Source of the DNA: Belliella calami
GTDB taxonomy: Bacteria; Bacteroidota; Bacteroidia; Cytophagales; Cyclobacteriaceae
Length of the DNA stretch: 56,225 bases
Assembly: GCF_022549695.1 (NCBI RefSeq)
Contig: NZ_JAKZGS010000021.1
Coordinates: 1 to 56,225 of the forward strand
Reading direction: 5' to 3'
In this document: in pieces, positions 17,931 through 26,958 of the stretch
Numbering within the stretch: the first letter of the stretch is position 1
Layout of the letters: every line of letters starts with the position of its first letter
Position numbers and translations under genes: made by a program
The notes under the pieces: generated by a model
Databases searched by the model: none
What the model was told of the DNA's origin: nothing
The model's input: the letters and a program-made list of their open reading frames with translations, nothing else

Positions 17931-18440
17931 TCAATCCTCAATGACAGCAATCACTTGCACTTCATCAGAAGAAATGATCTTATCAATAAAGACTGTAGGT
18001 GAATTTTTCCCCGATTGCTTCGCAAAATCAACAATCTTTTTTTTCACTTTATTAGGCCCAGGCATCACAAACCTGTGACCTGAAATTTTTGCCAAAACGG
18101 CCCCATTTGCCTCAAACTTCCTAGACTCAAACTCTGGATAGACAGCTTCACTTTCTACACCAACAAAAACTTCCATTGTATCTAACTTCCCTGCCGGTTC
18201 AATGTAATAAATAGTATAAAGTGGAATGCCTGATGCTTTGGCAACCCTACTGACTTTTTCAAATGCTTGGCTAAGCTGTTCATCTTGAGGAGTTCCTCTA
18301 TAATATACTCCATGAATCTCCAAATCCAAAGGATGAATCAATTCCATTTCTACTTCATTAAAGCCACCCAAATGACTAAACAAAAGAAATCCAGCCGAAA
18401 CAAGAAGTAAAATAACAACTCCAATTATCCACTTTTTCAT
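17931..18440 (-). CDS. Membrane-anchored protein, possibly GyrI/effector-binding-like
   Basis: 169 residues. One N-terminal transmembrane helix (about 4-24, WIIGVVILLLVSAGFLLF) is followed by a soluble domain. The domain has features reminiscent of GyrI-like small-molecule-binding domains (VYYRGTPQDEQLSQAFEKV, then YTIYYIEPAG and MEVFVGV), but the match is weak and by eye. Its start lies one base after the stop of the beta-barrel gene, so the two are cotranscribed and probably coupled. Function is unknown. Confidence 0.6.
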   Translation of the reverse strand: MKKWIIGVVILLLVSAGFLLFSHLGGFNEVEMELIHPLDLEIHGVYYRGTPQDEQLSQAFEKVSRVAKASGIPLYTIYYIEPAGKLDTMEVFVGVESEAVYPEFESRKFEANGAVLAKISGHRFVMPGPNKVKKKIVDFAKQSGKNSPTVFIDKIISSDEVQVIAVIED

Positions 18441-18441
18441 C

Positions 18442-19020
18442 TTAGAACAAATACCTTATCCCTATGGCACCTTGCAGTTTTAAATGTCCAAATCTGTCGA
18501 GCAATTCAACAAACAACCCAACTTCTGCAAACACACTAATAGGTAAATCGTCAAAATAGTATTCCCCTCCACCAAATATCTCGGGACCAAAGTCGACATT
18601 TCTTCTACTGTCTCTCAATAAAACAGATCCAGCACCATCCGTATAAGAATAATCAACCCTTGTGGATCTCAATTGTACACCTGCACCTGCATATGCCAAA
18701 AAATACCCAACATCAATATTTAAATCATCTGTGATATCCTCATGATAAGCTCCTCTTACATTAAAGGAATAAGATGCCCCTGTACTGTGCCCAGCGTAAA
18801 ACGCATTTGAACTAGGTCTATTTCTATCGAATGCTCTTTGATAATATTGATTGCTATTTACTCCAGCTCGACCAAACATGGCCTCGAATGCAATATTATC
18901 ATCGATAAATTTCTTGAAAGTAATTGACAATGGTTCTCCAAGCCTCAACCCAACTCCATCTTCCTGCGCATTCACAAAAAAAGGCACCATCAACATGGCT
19001 AAAATCAGTAACTTTTTCAC
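18442..19020 (-). CDS. Outer-membrane beta-barrel-like protein
   Basis: 192 residues from a GTG start at 19020 (VKKLLILAMLMVPFFVNAQ), which gives a clean signal peptide. The frame extends to 19071, but the extra residues are polar. The mature part has alternating strands (GASYSFNVRGAY, LNIDVGYFLAYAGAGVQL, ISVFAEVGLFVELL) and ends in an aromatic residue (GIRYLF), as expected of an outer membrane barrel. First gene of a three-gene envelope group. Confidence 0.7.
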   Translation of the reverse strand: MKKLLILAMLMVPFFVNAQEDGVGLRLGEPLSITFKKFIDDNIAFEAMFGRAGVNSNQYYQRAFDRNRPSSNAFYAGHSTGASYSFNVRGAYHEDITDDLNIDVGYFLAYAGAGVQLRSTRVDYSYTDGAGSVLLRDSRRNVDFGPEIFGGGEYYFDDLPISVFAEVGLFVELLDRFGHLKLQGAIGIRYLF

Positions 19021-19201
19021 GTTTTTATATTTATTTGGTTTAGTAATTGAACTTCTAACGGAAACAAGCAATATGCTGTTGCTTTCGACTTTGATTTTTA
19101 AAATTGTACCAAGTACATTTACAATCCATCGCTAAGGCACAGTAATCAAAAGCCCCTCCTGCGTAAGCCAATTTTTCAATTTTTGAATCTTTCAATCCCT
19201 T

Positions 19202-20974
19202 TTAAATCGCCAAGGACTTCATCTGCATTTTGTGCAAATTAGCATAATACCCTTCCTGTTCGAGTAAAGATTCATGAGTTCCCACTTCTTTGATTTCACC
19301 TTGGTGCAAAACGATGATTTTATCTGCTCTCTGAATAGTTGATAGCCTGTGTGCTATGACGATAGATGTCCTTCCAGTCATCATCTTATCTATTGCTTTT
19401 TGAATCAACAATTCCGTTTCTGTATCCACTGAAGAGGTGGCTTCATCCAAGATAATGATCTCTGGATTATAGACCATTGCTCGGACAAATGAGATTAGCT
19501 GTCTTTGTCCTACAGACAAAGTAGCTCCTCTTTCCATTACATTATAATCCAAACCACCTGGAAGTCTTTCGATGAATTTTTTCGCACCTACAAGCTTCGC
19601 TGCATGCATGACTTCTTCCCTACTGATATCCGGGTTGCCCAAAGTGATATTGTAATAAATCGTATCTGAAAACAAAAACACATCTTGCAATACCACACCT
19701 ATATGCTTTCTCAAAGTACCAATTTCAAATTCTTTGATATCTGTCCCGTCAATTTGGATTGAGCCTTTGTTGATTTCGTAAAATCTACTGATCAGATTAA
19801 TAATGGAAGATTTTCCAGCGCCAGTAGCACCGACCAAGGCAACTGTTTCTCCATGTTTTACTTCAAAGTTGATATTTTTCAATACATATTCTTCATCATT
19901 GTATGCAAACCAAACATCCTTAAGCTTAATTATTCCTTTTATTTTCTCTGGTTTGAAAGATCCTTCATTTGCAATATTTTCATCACTGTCCAATAACTTG
20001 AAAATTCTAGACGAACTTACTACACCCATCTGAAGGGTATTAAATCTATCTGCAATCATCCTGATAGGCCTGAAAAACAACTGAAGATACATGATAAATG
20101 AAATCAAAACACCTACTTGAATATCCAGATCAAAAACCCCAGTAGCTCCATACCATACTACCAGACCTATTCCAAAGGCTTGAATAATTTCTGCCACAGG
20201 AAAATAGATTGAATAATATAATACAGATCTTACATGTGCTTTTTTATGATCTTTATTGATTGCCTTGAATTTATCGTATTCTCTTTTTTCCCTGTTGAAA
20301 ATCTGCACGATGTTCATCCCTGTGATATGCTCCTGTAGAAATGAATTGAGGTTTGAGACAGCATTCCTGACATCATTGAAGGCTACTTTGATTTTTTCTT
20401 TGAAAACATAAGTTGAAATAATCAAGAATGGCAAAGTACATAAACTGACCAGTGTCAACTTCCAGTCAATGTAAAACATCACACCCAAAATTGTCACCAA
20501 CTGAAGTAAATCGCCTACAATAGCAGCCAATCCTTCACTAAATACATCCGCCAAAGTCTCGATATCGGAAACATTCCTTGTAACTAACCTTCCTATCGGC
20601 GTATTGTCAAAAAACTTAAGCCTCATTTTTAACAAATGTCGGTAAAGCTTGATTCTAATGTCCCGAATGATCACCTGGCCTATCCATCCAGAAATATATG
20701 TATGCACAAATTGTACAAACGCTTGAAGGACCATCAACCCAACCAAGAGATATATGATCTGAACCAAGCCTCCTTTGTCACCCAGGGCGACATAATCATC
20801 TATTGCGATCTGTATAAAGTATGGTCTAGTTGGCGCTAACACTGCTAAAGCTAAAGTCAAAAAAATCAAAAAATAAAACTTGCCCCGATAAGGTTGAATA
20901 AACTCATAGAGCTTCTTCAAGACTTTGGTGTCGAGGATTTCACCACTTTTTACATTTTCCTGTTCTAAACTCAA
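19202..20974 (-). CDS. ABC exporter, fused membrane and ATPase domains (MsbA-like)
   Basis: 590-residue half-transporter. Six membrane helices lie within about 1-320, followed by the nucleotide-binding domain with Walker A GATGAGKSS, the Q loop GVVLQDVFLFSDTI, the signature LSVGQRQ (V instead of the usual G in the second position), Walker B IIILDEATSSVD and the H-loop IAHRLSTIQ. A homodimer is expected. The substrate may be lipid or drug and cannot be told. It starts 11 bases after the truA stop, so it is probably cotranscribed with truA. Confidence 0.92.
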   Translation of the reverse strand: MSLEQENVKSGEILDTKVLKKLYEFIQPYRGKFYFLIFLTLALAVLAPTRPYFIQIAIDDYVALGDKGGLVQIIYLLVGLMVLQAFVQFVHTYISGWIGQVIIRDIRIKLYRHLLKMRLKFFDNTPIGRLVTRNVSDIETLADVFSEGLAAIVGDLLQLVTILGVMFYIDWKLTLVSLCTLPFLIISTYVFKEKIKVAFNDVRNAVSNLNSFLQEHITGMNIVQIFNREKREYDKFKAINKDHKKAHVRSVLYYSIYFPVAEIIQAFGIGLVVWYGATGVFDLDIQVGVLISFIMYLQLFFRPIRMIADRFNTLQMGVVSSSRIFKLLDSDENIANEGSFKPEKIKGIIKLKDVWFAYNDEEYVLKNINFEVKHGETVALVGATGAGKSSIINLISRFYEINKGSIQIDGTDIKEFEIGTLRKHIGVVLQDVFLFSDTIYYNITLGNPDISREEVMHAAKLVGAKKFIERLPGGLDYNVMERGATLSVGQRQLISFVRAMVYNPEIIILDEATSSVDTETELLIQKAIDKMMTGRTSIVIAHRLSTIQRADKIIVLHQGEIKEVGTHESLLEQEGYYANLHKMQMKSLAI

Positions 20975-20985
20975 GTTGAAATTAT

Positions 20986-21744
20986 TTAAATGAAAATACG
21001 CTCAGGATAAGTCACCTTGCATAAATACAAGCCTTTTGCCGGGGCAGAAGAGCCCGCTTGGTTTCTGTCTTTACTATTTAAAATGTTCTGAAAATCTACT
21101 TTTGAAAGCTTATTCTCTCCTACATCAGTCAATGTCCCAACAATTGCCCTCACCATTCCCCTCAAAAACCTGTTGGCAGTTATATGAAATAACAATTCCT
21201 GATCATTTTGTTCCCAAAAGGCTTCTTTTATTTTACAGCCAAAGTGACTCACATCTGTCTTTACTTTACTGAAACACTCAAAATCCTGATGGGGTACCAA
21301 CATTGCAGCTGCTTCGTTCATTTTTTTGAAATCTAAAGGCCTAAAGTAATGCCAAGACAACTCATCTTCAAATGGAGTTTTTCGTTGTGTGATTTTATAT
21401 ACATAACTTCTCCATTGGGCATCAAATCTGCTATGTGCTTCTGGTGTTACATTTCTCAATGAAAATATAGCTATATCACGTGGAAGTAGCGAGTTTATTT
21501 TCTTGAGAAAATCAAATTCATCCAAATCACCTTCAAAATCAAAATGAGCAAACTGTTGGGAAGCATGAACACCTGTGTCTGTTCTACCTGACCCCACAAT
21601 CGTGATAGGAGTTCTTAGCAAAATCGAAATTGCTTTGTCAATTGTCTCTTGAACAGAAACTGCATTATTCTGAAACTGCCATCCGTGGTAATTTGTGCCT
21701 TTATAGGCTATCTCAATAAAGTATCTTTTCGCATTTATAGTCAC
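20986..21744 (-). CDS. truA: tRNA pseudouridine(38-40) synthase (TruA)
   Basis: Makes pseudouridine at tRNA positions 38-40. The catalytic aspartate is in VGSGRTDTGVHASQQF, with YKGTNYHGWQ at the start and FLRGMVRAIVGTL near the end. The frame opens at an ATG at 21771 (261 residues), but homology begins at about INAKRYFIEIAYKG. The GTG at 21744 (252 residues) fits better, and a -7-like box TATCTTTG (minus strand, 21750-21757) lies inside the longer N terminus. The choice is an inference. The ABC exporter follows in the same operon. Confidence 0.93.
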   Translation of the reverse strand: MTINAKRYFIEIAYKGTNYHGWQFQNNAVSVQETIDKAISILLRTPITIVGSGRTDTGVHASQQFAHFDFEGDLDEFDFLKKINSLLPRDIAIFSLRNVTPEAHSRFDAQWRSYVYKITQRKTPFEDELSWHYFRPLDFKKMNEAAAMLVPHQDFECFSKVKTDVSHFGCKIKEAFWEQNDQELLFHITANRFLRGMVRAIVGTLTDVGENKLSKVDFQNILNSKDRNQAGSSAPAKGLYLCKVTYPERIFI

Positions 21745-21796
21745 GCCCGCAAAGATACTAAACCCATTCAAAATTAAACACCAAAATAACTAATCC

Positions 21797-21828
21797 TTGC
21801 GATTCATTAAATTACATCTTTATCTTTG
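21797..21828 (+). promoter_or_regulatory. Bacteroidetes-type promoter for the DUF4293 gene
   Basis: TTG at 21797-21799 and TATCTTTG at 21821-21828, a gap of about 21 bases, lie directly ahead of the start at 21847. Good fit to the -33/-7 consensus. Confidence 0.55.
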
Positions 21829-21846
21829 TGAAAATTTATATAAAAA

Positions 21847-22326
21847 ATGATACAAAGAATCCAAACCGTATTTCTATTCCTAGTAGCTGTAGCCATGATC
21901 TTGGTAGTCCTTTTCCCTATTTGGCAACAAGTCAATCCTGATCAAACGATGATGCTCACCCTTACTGCTTGGAACCTGGAGAAAATCGACATCCAAACCC
22001 AACAAGTAATTGAATCAGAAGGGAAATTTTTTATCGGAATACTGGCAATCATTGCTGCTGGTCTAGCTCTTTTCAGCCTTAGCCAATACAAAAACAGGAC
22101 TAGACAGATGTTTTTGAACATGATCAATTCCTTGGTAATGGTCGTTACCCTGGCATTGATAATATGGACTAGCCATCAAGCAAATGCAGATTTCAGACCG
22201 GAGGCCAATGGCGCTTTTGTGTTGGGTTTCTGGGCGATTTTTGGAGGAATGATCATGAATTTGCTTTCCAATAGATTTATCAGAAAAGATGAAATGCTCG
22301 TAAGGTCAGTTGACCGAATTAGGTAA
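21847..22326 (+). CDS. DUF4293 membrane protein
   Basis: 159 residues with four predicted membrane helices (about 5-25, 61-77, 87-108 and 122-142). The N terminus MIQRIQTVFLFLVAVAMI is characteristic of DUF4293, a family largely confined to Bacteroidetes. Function is unknown. It is divergent from truA. A stable hairpin follows about 100 bases after the stop. Confidence 0.85.
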   Translation: MIQRIQTVFLFLVAVAMILVVLFPIWQQVNPDQTMMLTLTAWNLEKIDIQTQQVIESEGKFFIGILAIIAAGLALFSLSQYKNRTRQMFLNMINSLVMVVTLALIIWTSHQANADFRPEANGAFVLGFWAIFGGMIMNLLSNRFIRKDEMLVRSVDRIR

Positions 22327-22668
22327 TACAAATAGGAGGTTCAGATATTTTAAAGTTTTTTTGAGTGTCGCAATAGAATATCAATACTACTTAAAGCCTA
22401 CCAGCTTGATTAAAGAGTTTGTAAATTCTTGATGGGAAATCTAAATTTTTTAGATTTCCCATCTTCGTACTAAACGCTCAACCACCTTTTCAACCAATAA
22501 AGTATTTCCGATTCTTGTTTTTTCACATCATCTTTCAAGCATTTCTTTTTTCACCGACAAGATCCTATCGTTTACCGAATATTTGCTTTGATTGACCTAT
22601 TTATGATTAGATAATTTTATGATTTGAGTGAGATTTGGGTATTGTTAATAATCAAACATATAGAAATC
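22327..22668. other. Intergenic region with a long hairpin (22431-22463)
   Basis: A 15-bp perfect stem (GATGGGAAATCTAAA and its complement) with a 3-nt T loop lies about 105 bases past the DUF4293 stop. There is no strong T run after it, so a terminator role is likely but not certain. The remaining bases show nothing coding. Confidence 0.45.
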
Positions 22669-23460
22669 ATGGCAAATCAAAAGTTCACCAATCAAAGTAA
22701 TAACTACACCCTAGGAATTATATTAATCGTAGTAGGTTCGATAATTTTATTGAAAAAAATCGGTATTTTTCTTCCAGTTTGGATTTTCAGCTGGCCGATG
22801 GTATTCATTGCAGTTGGTTTGGTTCTCTTGATCAATCAGCAGTTCAAAAGTGGTGCAGGATTCTTCTTCTTGCTGTTCGGGTCATTTTTTATGTTGAAGA
22901 AGCATGTAGATCTTCCTAATGGATTTGAAGGGTATTTCTTGGCAGGTGGGTTGATTGCTGTAGGACTGTATTTTATTCTCAATCAAAAAAGCATCAAGTC
23001 TCCAAACTTCAATCAAGCATTTCAAACGCCTCCTTTTGGCTACAAGGCTGAGGATGCAGAAGTGGTAGGAGAAGAGAGTTCTGATTCTACGAAAAGCTAT
23101 TCGGAAAGCACTTTTGATCAGCCAGAAGTAATTACTTCACAAGCATTTCTTTCTGGAGACCAAAAAAGGATTTTGTCGAAAAATTTCAGAGGTGGCAAAA
23201 TATCAGCAATACTCGGAGGAGCTGAAATAGACCTATCCCAAGCTGACATGATAGAGCCGGCAATGCTCAATATCGAGGTTGCCATGGGAGGTGTGAAATT
23301 GATAGTACCTCCTCACTGGAATGTGCAAGTGAATGTGTCCAATGTGTTGGCAGGAGTGGAAGATAAAAGACTTTATCCACAAGTAACACCGGATCCCAAG
23401 AAAATTTTAAAAATATATGGCTCCGTCATCTTGGGAGGTTTGGAGATTAAATCTTTCTGA
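22669..23460 (+). CDS. LiaF-like membrane protein (cell-wall-active antibiotics response family)
   Basis: 263 residues from ATG 22669 (MANQKFTNQSNNYTLG). The upstream in-frame start would add 15 unneeded residues. The N-terminal half has about four short membrane helices (LGIILIVVGSIILLKK, IFSWPMVFIAVGLVLLI and others). The C-terminal half matches the LiaF-like domain: SAILGGAEIDLSQADM, IEVAMGGVKLIVPPHWNV, GSVILGGLEI. In Firmicutes LiaF restrains the LiaRS cell-envelope stress pair. Here a LytS-type kinase follows after 14 bases, which suggests an analogous role by a different kinase class (inference). Confidence 0.83.
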   Translation: MANQKFTNQSNNYTLGIILIVVGSIILLKKIGIFLPVWIFSWPMVFIAVGLVLLINQQFKSGAGFFFLLFGSFFMLKKHVDLPNGFEGYFLAGGLIAVGLYFILNQKSIKSPNFNQAFQTPPFGYKAEDAEVVGEESSDSTKSYSESTFDQPEVITSQAFLSGDQKRILSKNFRGGKISAILGGAEIDLSQADMIEPAMLNIEVAMGGVKLIVPPHWNVQVNVSNVLAGVEDKRLYPQVTPDPKKILKIYGSVILGGLEIKSF

Positions 23461-23474
23461 TCCAAATTGTAAAG

Positions 23475-24533
23475 GTGATTAGCGCAATTTTAAAATTCAA
23501 CAAAGCCAACTGGCTAAAGGCCATTCTTATTATCTTAACTTGGGTAATGGGAGTGGCTTATCTTGTTCATACTTTTGGACCTGGTTTGGGAACTGCTGCT
23601 TTGGATGTCGCATTGCATACGTTTCTTTTGATTTTGGCTTATTTTTTCTTGGAAAATATATTTCGATACTATACACCACAGGATAGGCAGTTCTTGATCT
23701 TTTTGTCATTCCCATTGGTTGTCTCGATCATGATTTTTTATTTAGGGAAATATTCAATTGAGCTAATTTTCTTACATCAACAATCATATCTGGAATTTGT
23801 AAAAGAGATTCAATTTGTTCGCTTGTTTGTGATCTTCTTGATGGTTTTGGGGTATGCTTTGTTGTTGCTTTTTCATTCAAAACTGGAAACTCAACTCAAA
23901 ATAAGGGAAAGGGCAGAGCAGATTGATAGATTGGTGAAGGAGGCAGAATTGTTTCAATTGAGACAGCAGCTTCAGCCCCATTTTTTGTTCAATAGCCTAA
24001 ACTCCATCAGTTCCCTTGTCAAAAGAAAGCCAGATGAAGCACGGGAAATGGTCTTGCAACTTTCGGAGTTTCTTAGGAAAACTATCAGAAAGGAAAATCA
24101 AAAATGGATTTCCGTTCTTGAAGAAATTGAATATCTACAGCTATTTATTGGTATTGAAAAAGTGAGGTTTGGTCATAGATTGGAGGTCGAATATCAGATA
24201 GCTGAGGAATGTAAATCACTTCGATTGCCTCAACTCCTCGTGCAACCCCTTATGGAAAATGCGGTGAAGCATGGACTTTATGGAGTCTTGGGTGATGTGC
24301 TGATCAAAGTGCGTTTTGAATGCCAAGATGAGTATCTATTTATAAGTATTTCGAATCCATTTGACTCTATGGCAGGTCAGGCTTCTGGAGAAAGTTTTGG
24401 TCAGCAGGCTATCAGGAGGAGGTTATTTCTTTTGTTTGGAAGAAATGACTTATTCAAAACCCAAAGTCACAAAGAAGAATTTAAAGTAGAATTAAAAATC
24501 CCACAAAATTATGATCAAAGTTATTATCATTGA
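23475..24533 (+). CDS. LytS-family sensor histidine kinase
   Basis: 352 residues, GTG start. Four hydrophobic N-terminal segments (within about 14-141) are followed by a coiled linker and the His_kinase domain with phospho-acceptor H169 in LRQQLQPHFLFNSLNSISSL. The ATPase part has QPLMENAVKHGLYG. No periplasmic sensor domain is evident, so sensing is probably membrane-based or through the LiaF-like neighbour. The next gene, its LytTR partner, overlaps it by 23 bases. Confidence 0.92.
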   Translation: MISAILKFNKANWLKAILIILTWVMGVAYLVHTFGPGLGTAALDVALHTFLLILAYFFLENIFRYYTPQDRQFLIFLSFPLVVSIMIFYLGKYSIELIFLHQQSYLEFVKEIQFVRLFVIFLMVLGYALLLLFHSKLETQLKIRERAEQIDRLVKEAELFQLRQQLQPHFLFNSLNSISSLVKRKPDEAREMVLQLSEFLRKTIRKENQKWISVLEEIEYLQLFIGIEKVRFGHRLEVEYQIAEECKSLRLPQLLVQPLMENAVKHGLYGVLGDVLIKVRFECQDEYLFISISNPFDSMAGQASGESFGQQAIRRRLFLLFGRNDLFKTQSHKEEFKVELKIPQNYDQSYYH

Positions 24534-25245
24534 TGACGAACCATTGGCAACTGAAATAGTCATCGAGTATTTAGCTGTATTTGATCAAGTTCATATTTTG
24601 GCTGTTTGTCATGATGGTTTTGCAGGTTTGAAGGCTATCAAGGAATATGAACCAGACTTGATTTTTCTAGATGTGCAAATGCCTAAAATAACTGGATTTG
24701 AAATGCTGGAACTATTGGAGAATCCACCTGCTGTAATCTTTACTACGGCATATGATGAATATGCAATGAAAGCATTCGATACACATGCAATTGATTATCT
24801 GCTAAAACCTTTTTCGCAAAGTAGATTTGAAAAGGCAATGGAAAAATTCCTCAAAAACGGTGAAAGACAAATTGTGGAATTTGATCAAAATATTTCGAAA
24901 TTGGAACTCAATGGGCCATCTGAACGGATTGTCTTGAAGGATAAACATGATATTAAGATAATTCCATTCTCAGAGATCCAATTCTTAGAAGCAAATGACG
25001 ATTATGTAAATATCTACACGATGGAAGGTAAGTTTTTGAAAAACAAAACTATGAAGTTTTTTGAGAATGTTTTGGATACAAAAATGTTTGTAAGAGTACA
25101 TAGGTCTTACATTGTGAAAATCACAGAAATCACCAAGATCGAAACTTACGAAAAAGACAGCTATATATTGAAATTAAAGTCTGGTGCTACAATTCCAATC
25201 AGCAAATCAGGATATCCCAAGCTCAAATCTGTGTTGGGAGTGTGA
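24511..25245 (+). CDS. LytTR-family response regulator
   Basis: 244 residues. The receiver has acidic pair D8/D9, phosphoacceptor D54 (IFLDVQMPK) and conserved lysine in YLLKPFS. The C-terminal LytTR DNA-binding domain (about 135-244) has FLEANDDYVNIYTMEG and RVHRSYIVKI. The 23-base overlap with the kinase gene implies translational coupling. Likely targets are envelope genes, perhaps its own three-gene operon (22669-25245), which ends at the terminator at 25252. Confidence 0.93.
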   Translation: MIKVIIIDDEPLATEIVIEYLAVFDQVHILAVCHDGFAGLKAIKEYEPDLIFLDVQMPKITGFEMLELLENPPAVIFTTAYDEYAMKAFDTHAIDYLLKPFSQSRFEKAMEKFLKNGERQIVEFDQNISKLELNGPSERIVLKDKHDIKIIPFSEIQFLEANDDYVNIYTMEGKFLKNKTMKFFENVLDTKMFVRVHRSYIVKITEITKIETYEKDSYILKLKSGATIPISKSGYPKLKSVLGV

Positions 25246-25251
25246 AGAAAA

Positions 25252-25280
25252 AGATAAAGAGCCACTAAGGCTCTTTATCT
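25252..25280. terminator. Bidirectional terminator between the LytTR and DUF2795 genes
   Basis: 12-bp stem (AGATAAAGAGCC with GGCTCTTTATCT) and a 5-nt loop, 6 bases past the LytTR stop. It overlaps the stop of the convergent DUF2795 gene by two bases. Confidence 0.7.
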
Positions 25281-25500
25281 AATATTCGTCCTCGTTGAAG
25301 AAGAAATCATCTTTAGTAGGATAATCCGGCCAAATCTCTTCGATATTCTCGTAAGGCTCACCGTCATCTTCTAATTCTTGTAGATTTTCTACAACTTCTA
25401 GAGGAGCCCCTGATCTGATTGCATAGTCAATCAATTCGTCTTTGGTTGCAGGCCAAGGGGCATCTTCTAGATATGATGCAAGTTCTAATGTCCAGTACAT
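25279..25500 (-). CDS. DUF2795 protein
   Basis: 73 residues. LELASYLEDAPWPATKDELIDYAIRSGAP, then VVENLQELEDDGEPYENIEEIWPDYPTKDDFFF, is the typical DUF2795 pattern. The protein is small, very acidic at the C terminus and cytosolic. Function is unknown. It is convergent with the LytTR gene and is preceded on its own strand by the DUF349 gene in the opposite coordinate direction. Confidence 0.85.
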   Translation of the reverse strand: MYWTLELASYLEDAPWPATKDELIDYAIRSGAPLEVVENLQELEDDGEPYENIEEIWPDYPTKDDFFFNEDEY

Positions 25501-25578
25501 AGTGTCAATGTTTTAATGTTTACCGCCTTAACGGAGTGCAAAAATAGAAATTGTTTTAAATTATCAATCTTAAACTCA

Positions 25579-26826
25579 TTATTTGTTTGAAAGTTCCTTT
25601 AATATGAAATTTTTCACATCGATTTTTCTTCGGAATGCACTGATTTTTCTTCTAAGCATTATTTCAAAATCAGGTTCTGAGCTTTTGAAGTTAGCGGAAT
25701 TCTCTTTTACGGTTTTCAACTCGCTTTCATCCCTGCTGATCAAGTCTCTGATAATTGCGATTTTGATCTTGGTCTGTTCTGCTTCTGGCTTGTCTCTAAA
25801 ATCTGAATGTTTTGAAAGTGCCAACCTGTTGAGAAATGACTTTTCAAATACGATTTCTGAGTAAAAAATAAAGTTTCTTGAGATCAAATTAGCATCCCTT
25901 GGTCTAGTCTGACTAAGTGGTTTCCATTCGTTTTGAAGCTTTCTCCCCTGAGAGACTGTCATAGGGGATGTCTCTTGATGGGCTAATCGTTTCATATCAT
26001 CGGCCAATGCTTCCATTTTTGCCAAAATCTCCCTTGGGTTTAATCTTGGGCCAGATTGCATTTCCCTTTTGAAGCGGCTGAAAATCCTGTTGTTTAGCTT
26101 CGAAAACTCGTCCCAAAGTGGCTGTCTTTTTTCTGCAGGCACTTTCCCTGAAGCTTTCCATTCTTTCTGGATTCTTTTGCTAATCTCAAAGGCTTTTTTG
26201 GCGTCTGGATTATTGTATGCTTCTTGCGCTTGAATTACGAGTGATTGATAGATTTTTATATTTTCTTCAGCTTGCAATGCAAGACTTTCAAAAAAATCCT
26301 TCCTGTTTTCAAAGAATGTGTCAATAGCAGAATTGAAAGAAATTTCGATTTCATCTTCAAACTCTTTTTCCACGGGACCTGTCTTGATCCATCGAAGTTT
26401 GATGTTTTTCAATTCCTCCGTTGTTTCTTTCCAGTCCGTGCTTTCTTTTATTGCTTCAGCTTCCAAGATCAGTCCTCTTTTGATTTCAAGATTTCGTTCT
26501 CGGTTTATCTTGATGATTTCTTCAAGATAAATTTCCAGTTTATTGAGATCTTCTATCAATGGTACAAAATCTCCCAATGCATCAAATTGCATAAGGGAAT
26601 CCCTCAAATGAATAAGCTTCATGAGGAAAGAACCTTTGTTTTGATTCTCTTCAATGTCTTTTTTAAGATTCTCTACTTTCTCTTTGACAGTAGCAAATCG
26701 ATCTTCAAAGTACTTAAGGGTTGACGCCTCGTCTTCTTTTACTTCACCGATAATGCGATCGGGTTGGTTCAGAAATCCCTTTAGAAATACCTTATTGTCC
26801 TTAATGTATCCGTATGGATGCTCCAT
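25579..26826 (-). CDS. DUF349 domain protein
   Basis: 415 residues, highly helical and charged. At least three DUF349-type repeats are recognisable by their W..TGPV or W.ASGKVP pattern (RWIKTGPVEKEFE, EWKASGKVPAEKRQPLWDEF, EWKPLSQTRPRD). The N terminus has the motif HPYGYIKDNKVFLKGFLNQPDRIIGEV found in Bacteroidetes members. Function is unknown. It is divergent from the EttA-like gene. Confidence 0.88.
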   Translation of the reverse strand: MEHPYGYIKDNKVFLKGFLNQPDRIIGEVKEDEASTLKYFEDRFATVKEKVENLKKDIEENQNKGSFLMKLIHLRDSLMQFDALGDFVPLIEDLNKLEIYLEEIIKINRERNLEIKRGLILEAEAIKESTDWKETTEELKNIKLRWIKTGPVEKEFEDEIEISFNSAIDTFFENRKDFFESLALQAEENIKIYQSLVIQAQEAYNNPDAKKAFEISKRIQKEWKASGKVPAEKRQPLWDEFSKLNNRIFSRFKREMQSGPRLNPREILAKMEALADDMKRLAHQETSPMTVSQGRKLQNEWKPLSQTRPRDANLISRNFIFYSEIVFEKSFLNRLALSKHSDFRDKPEAEQTKIKIAIIRDLISRDESELKTVKENSANFKSSEPDFEIMLRRKISAFRRKIDVKNFILKELSNK

Positions 26827-26958
26827 TTTGATTTAATAGGTTGTATTGGTTTTGGTTACTTTCTGCAAATTAATTAATTCAATCGCATTTATCCTAAGAA
26901 AGCCCTTTTTTTGCATCTTTGTCTTTCAGTTAATTTATATTAATAAAAAAACAAACCA

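Noticed and set aside
26245-26724. 159-residue open frame antisense to the DUF349 gene
   Set aside because: Shadow frame, Phe/Cys-rich, no domain or start signal.
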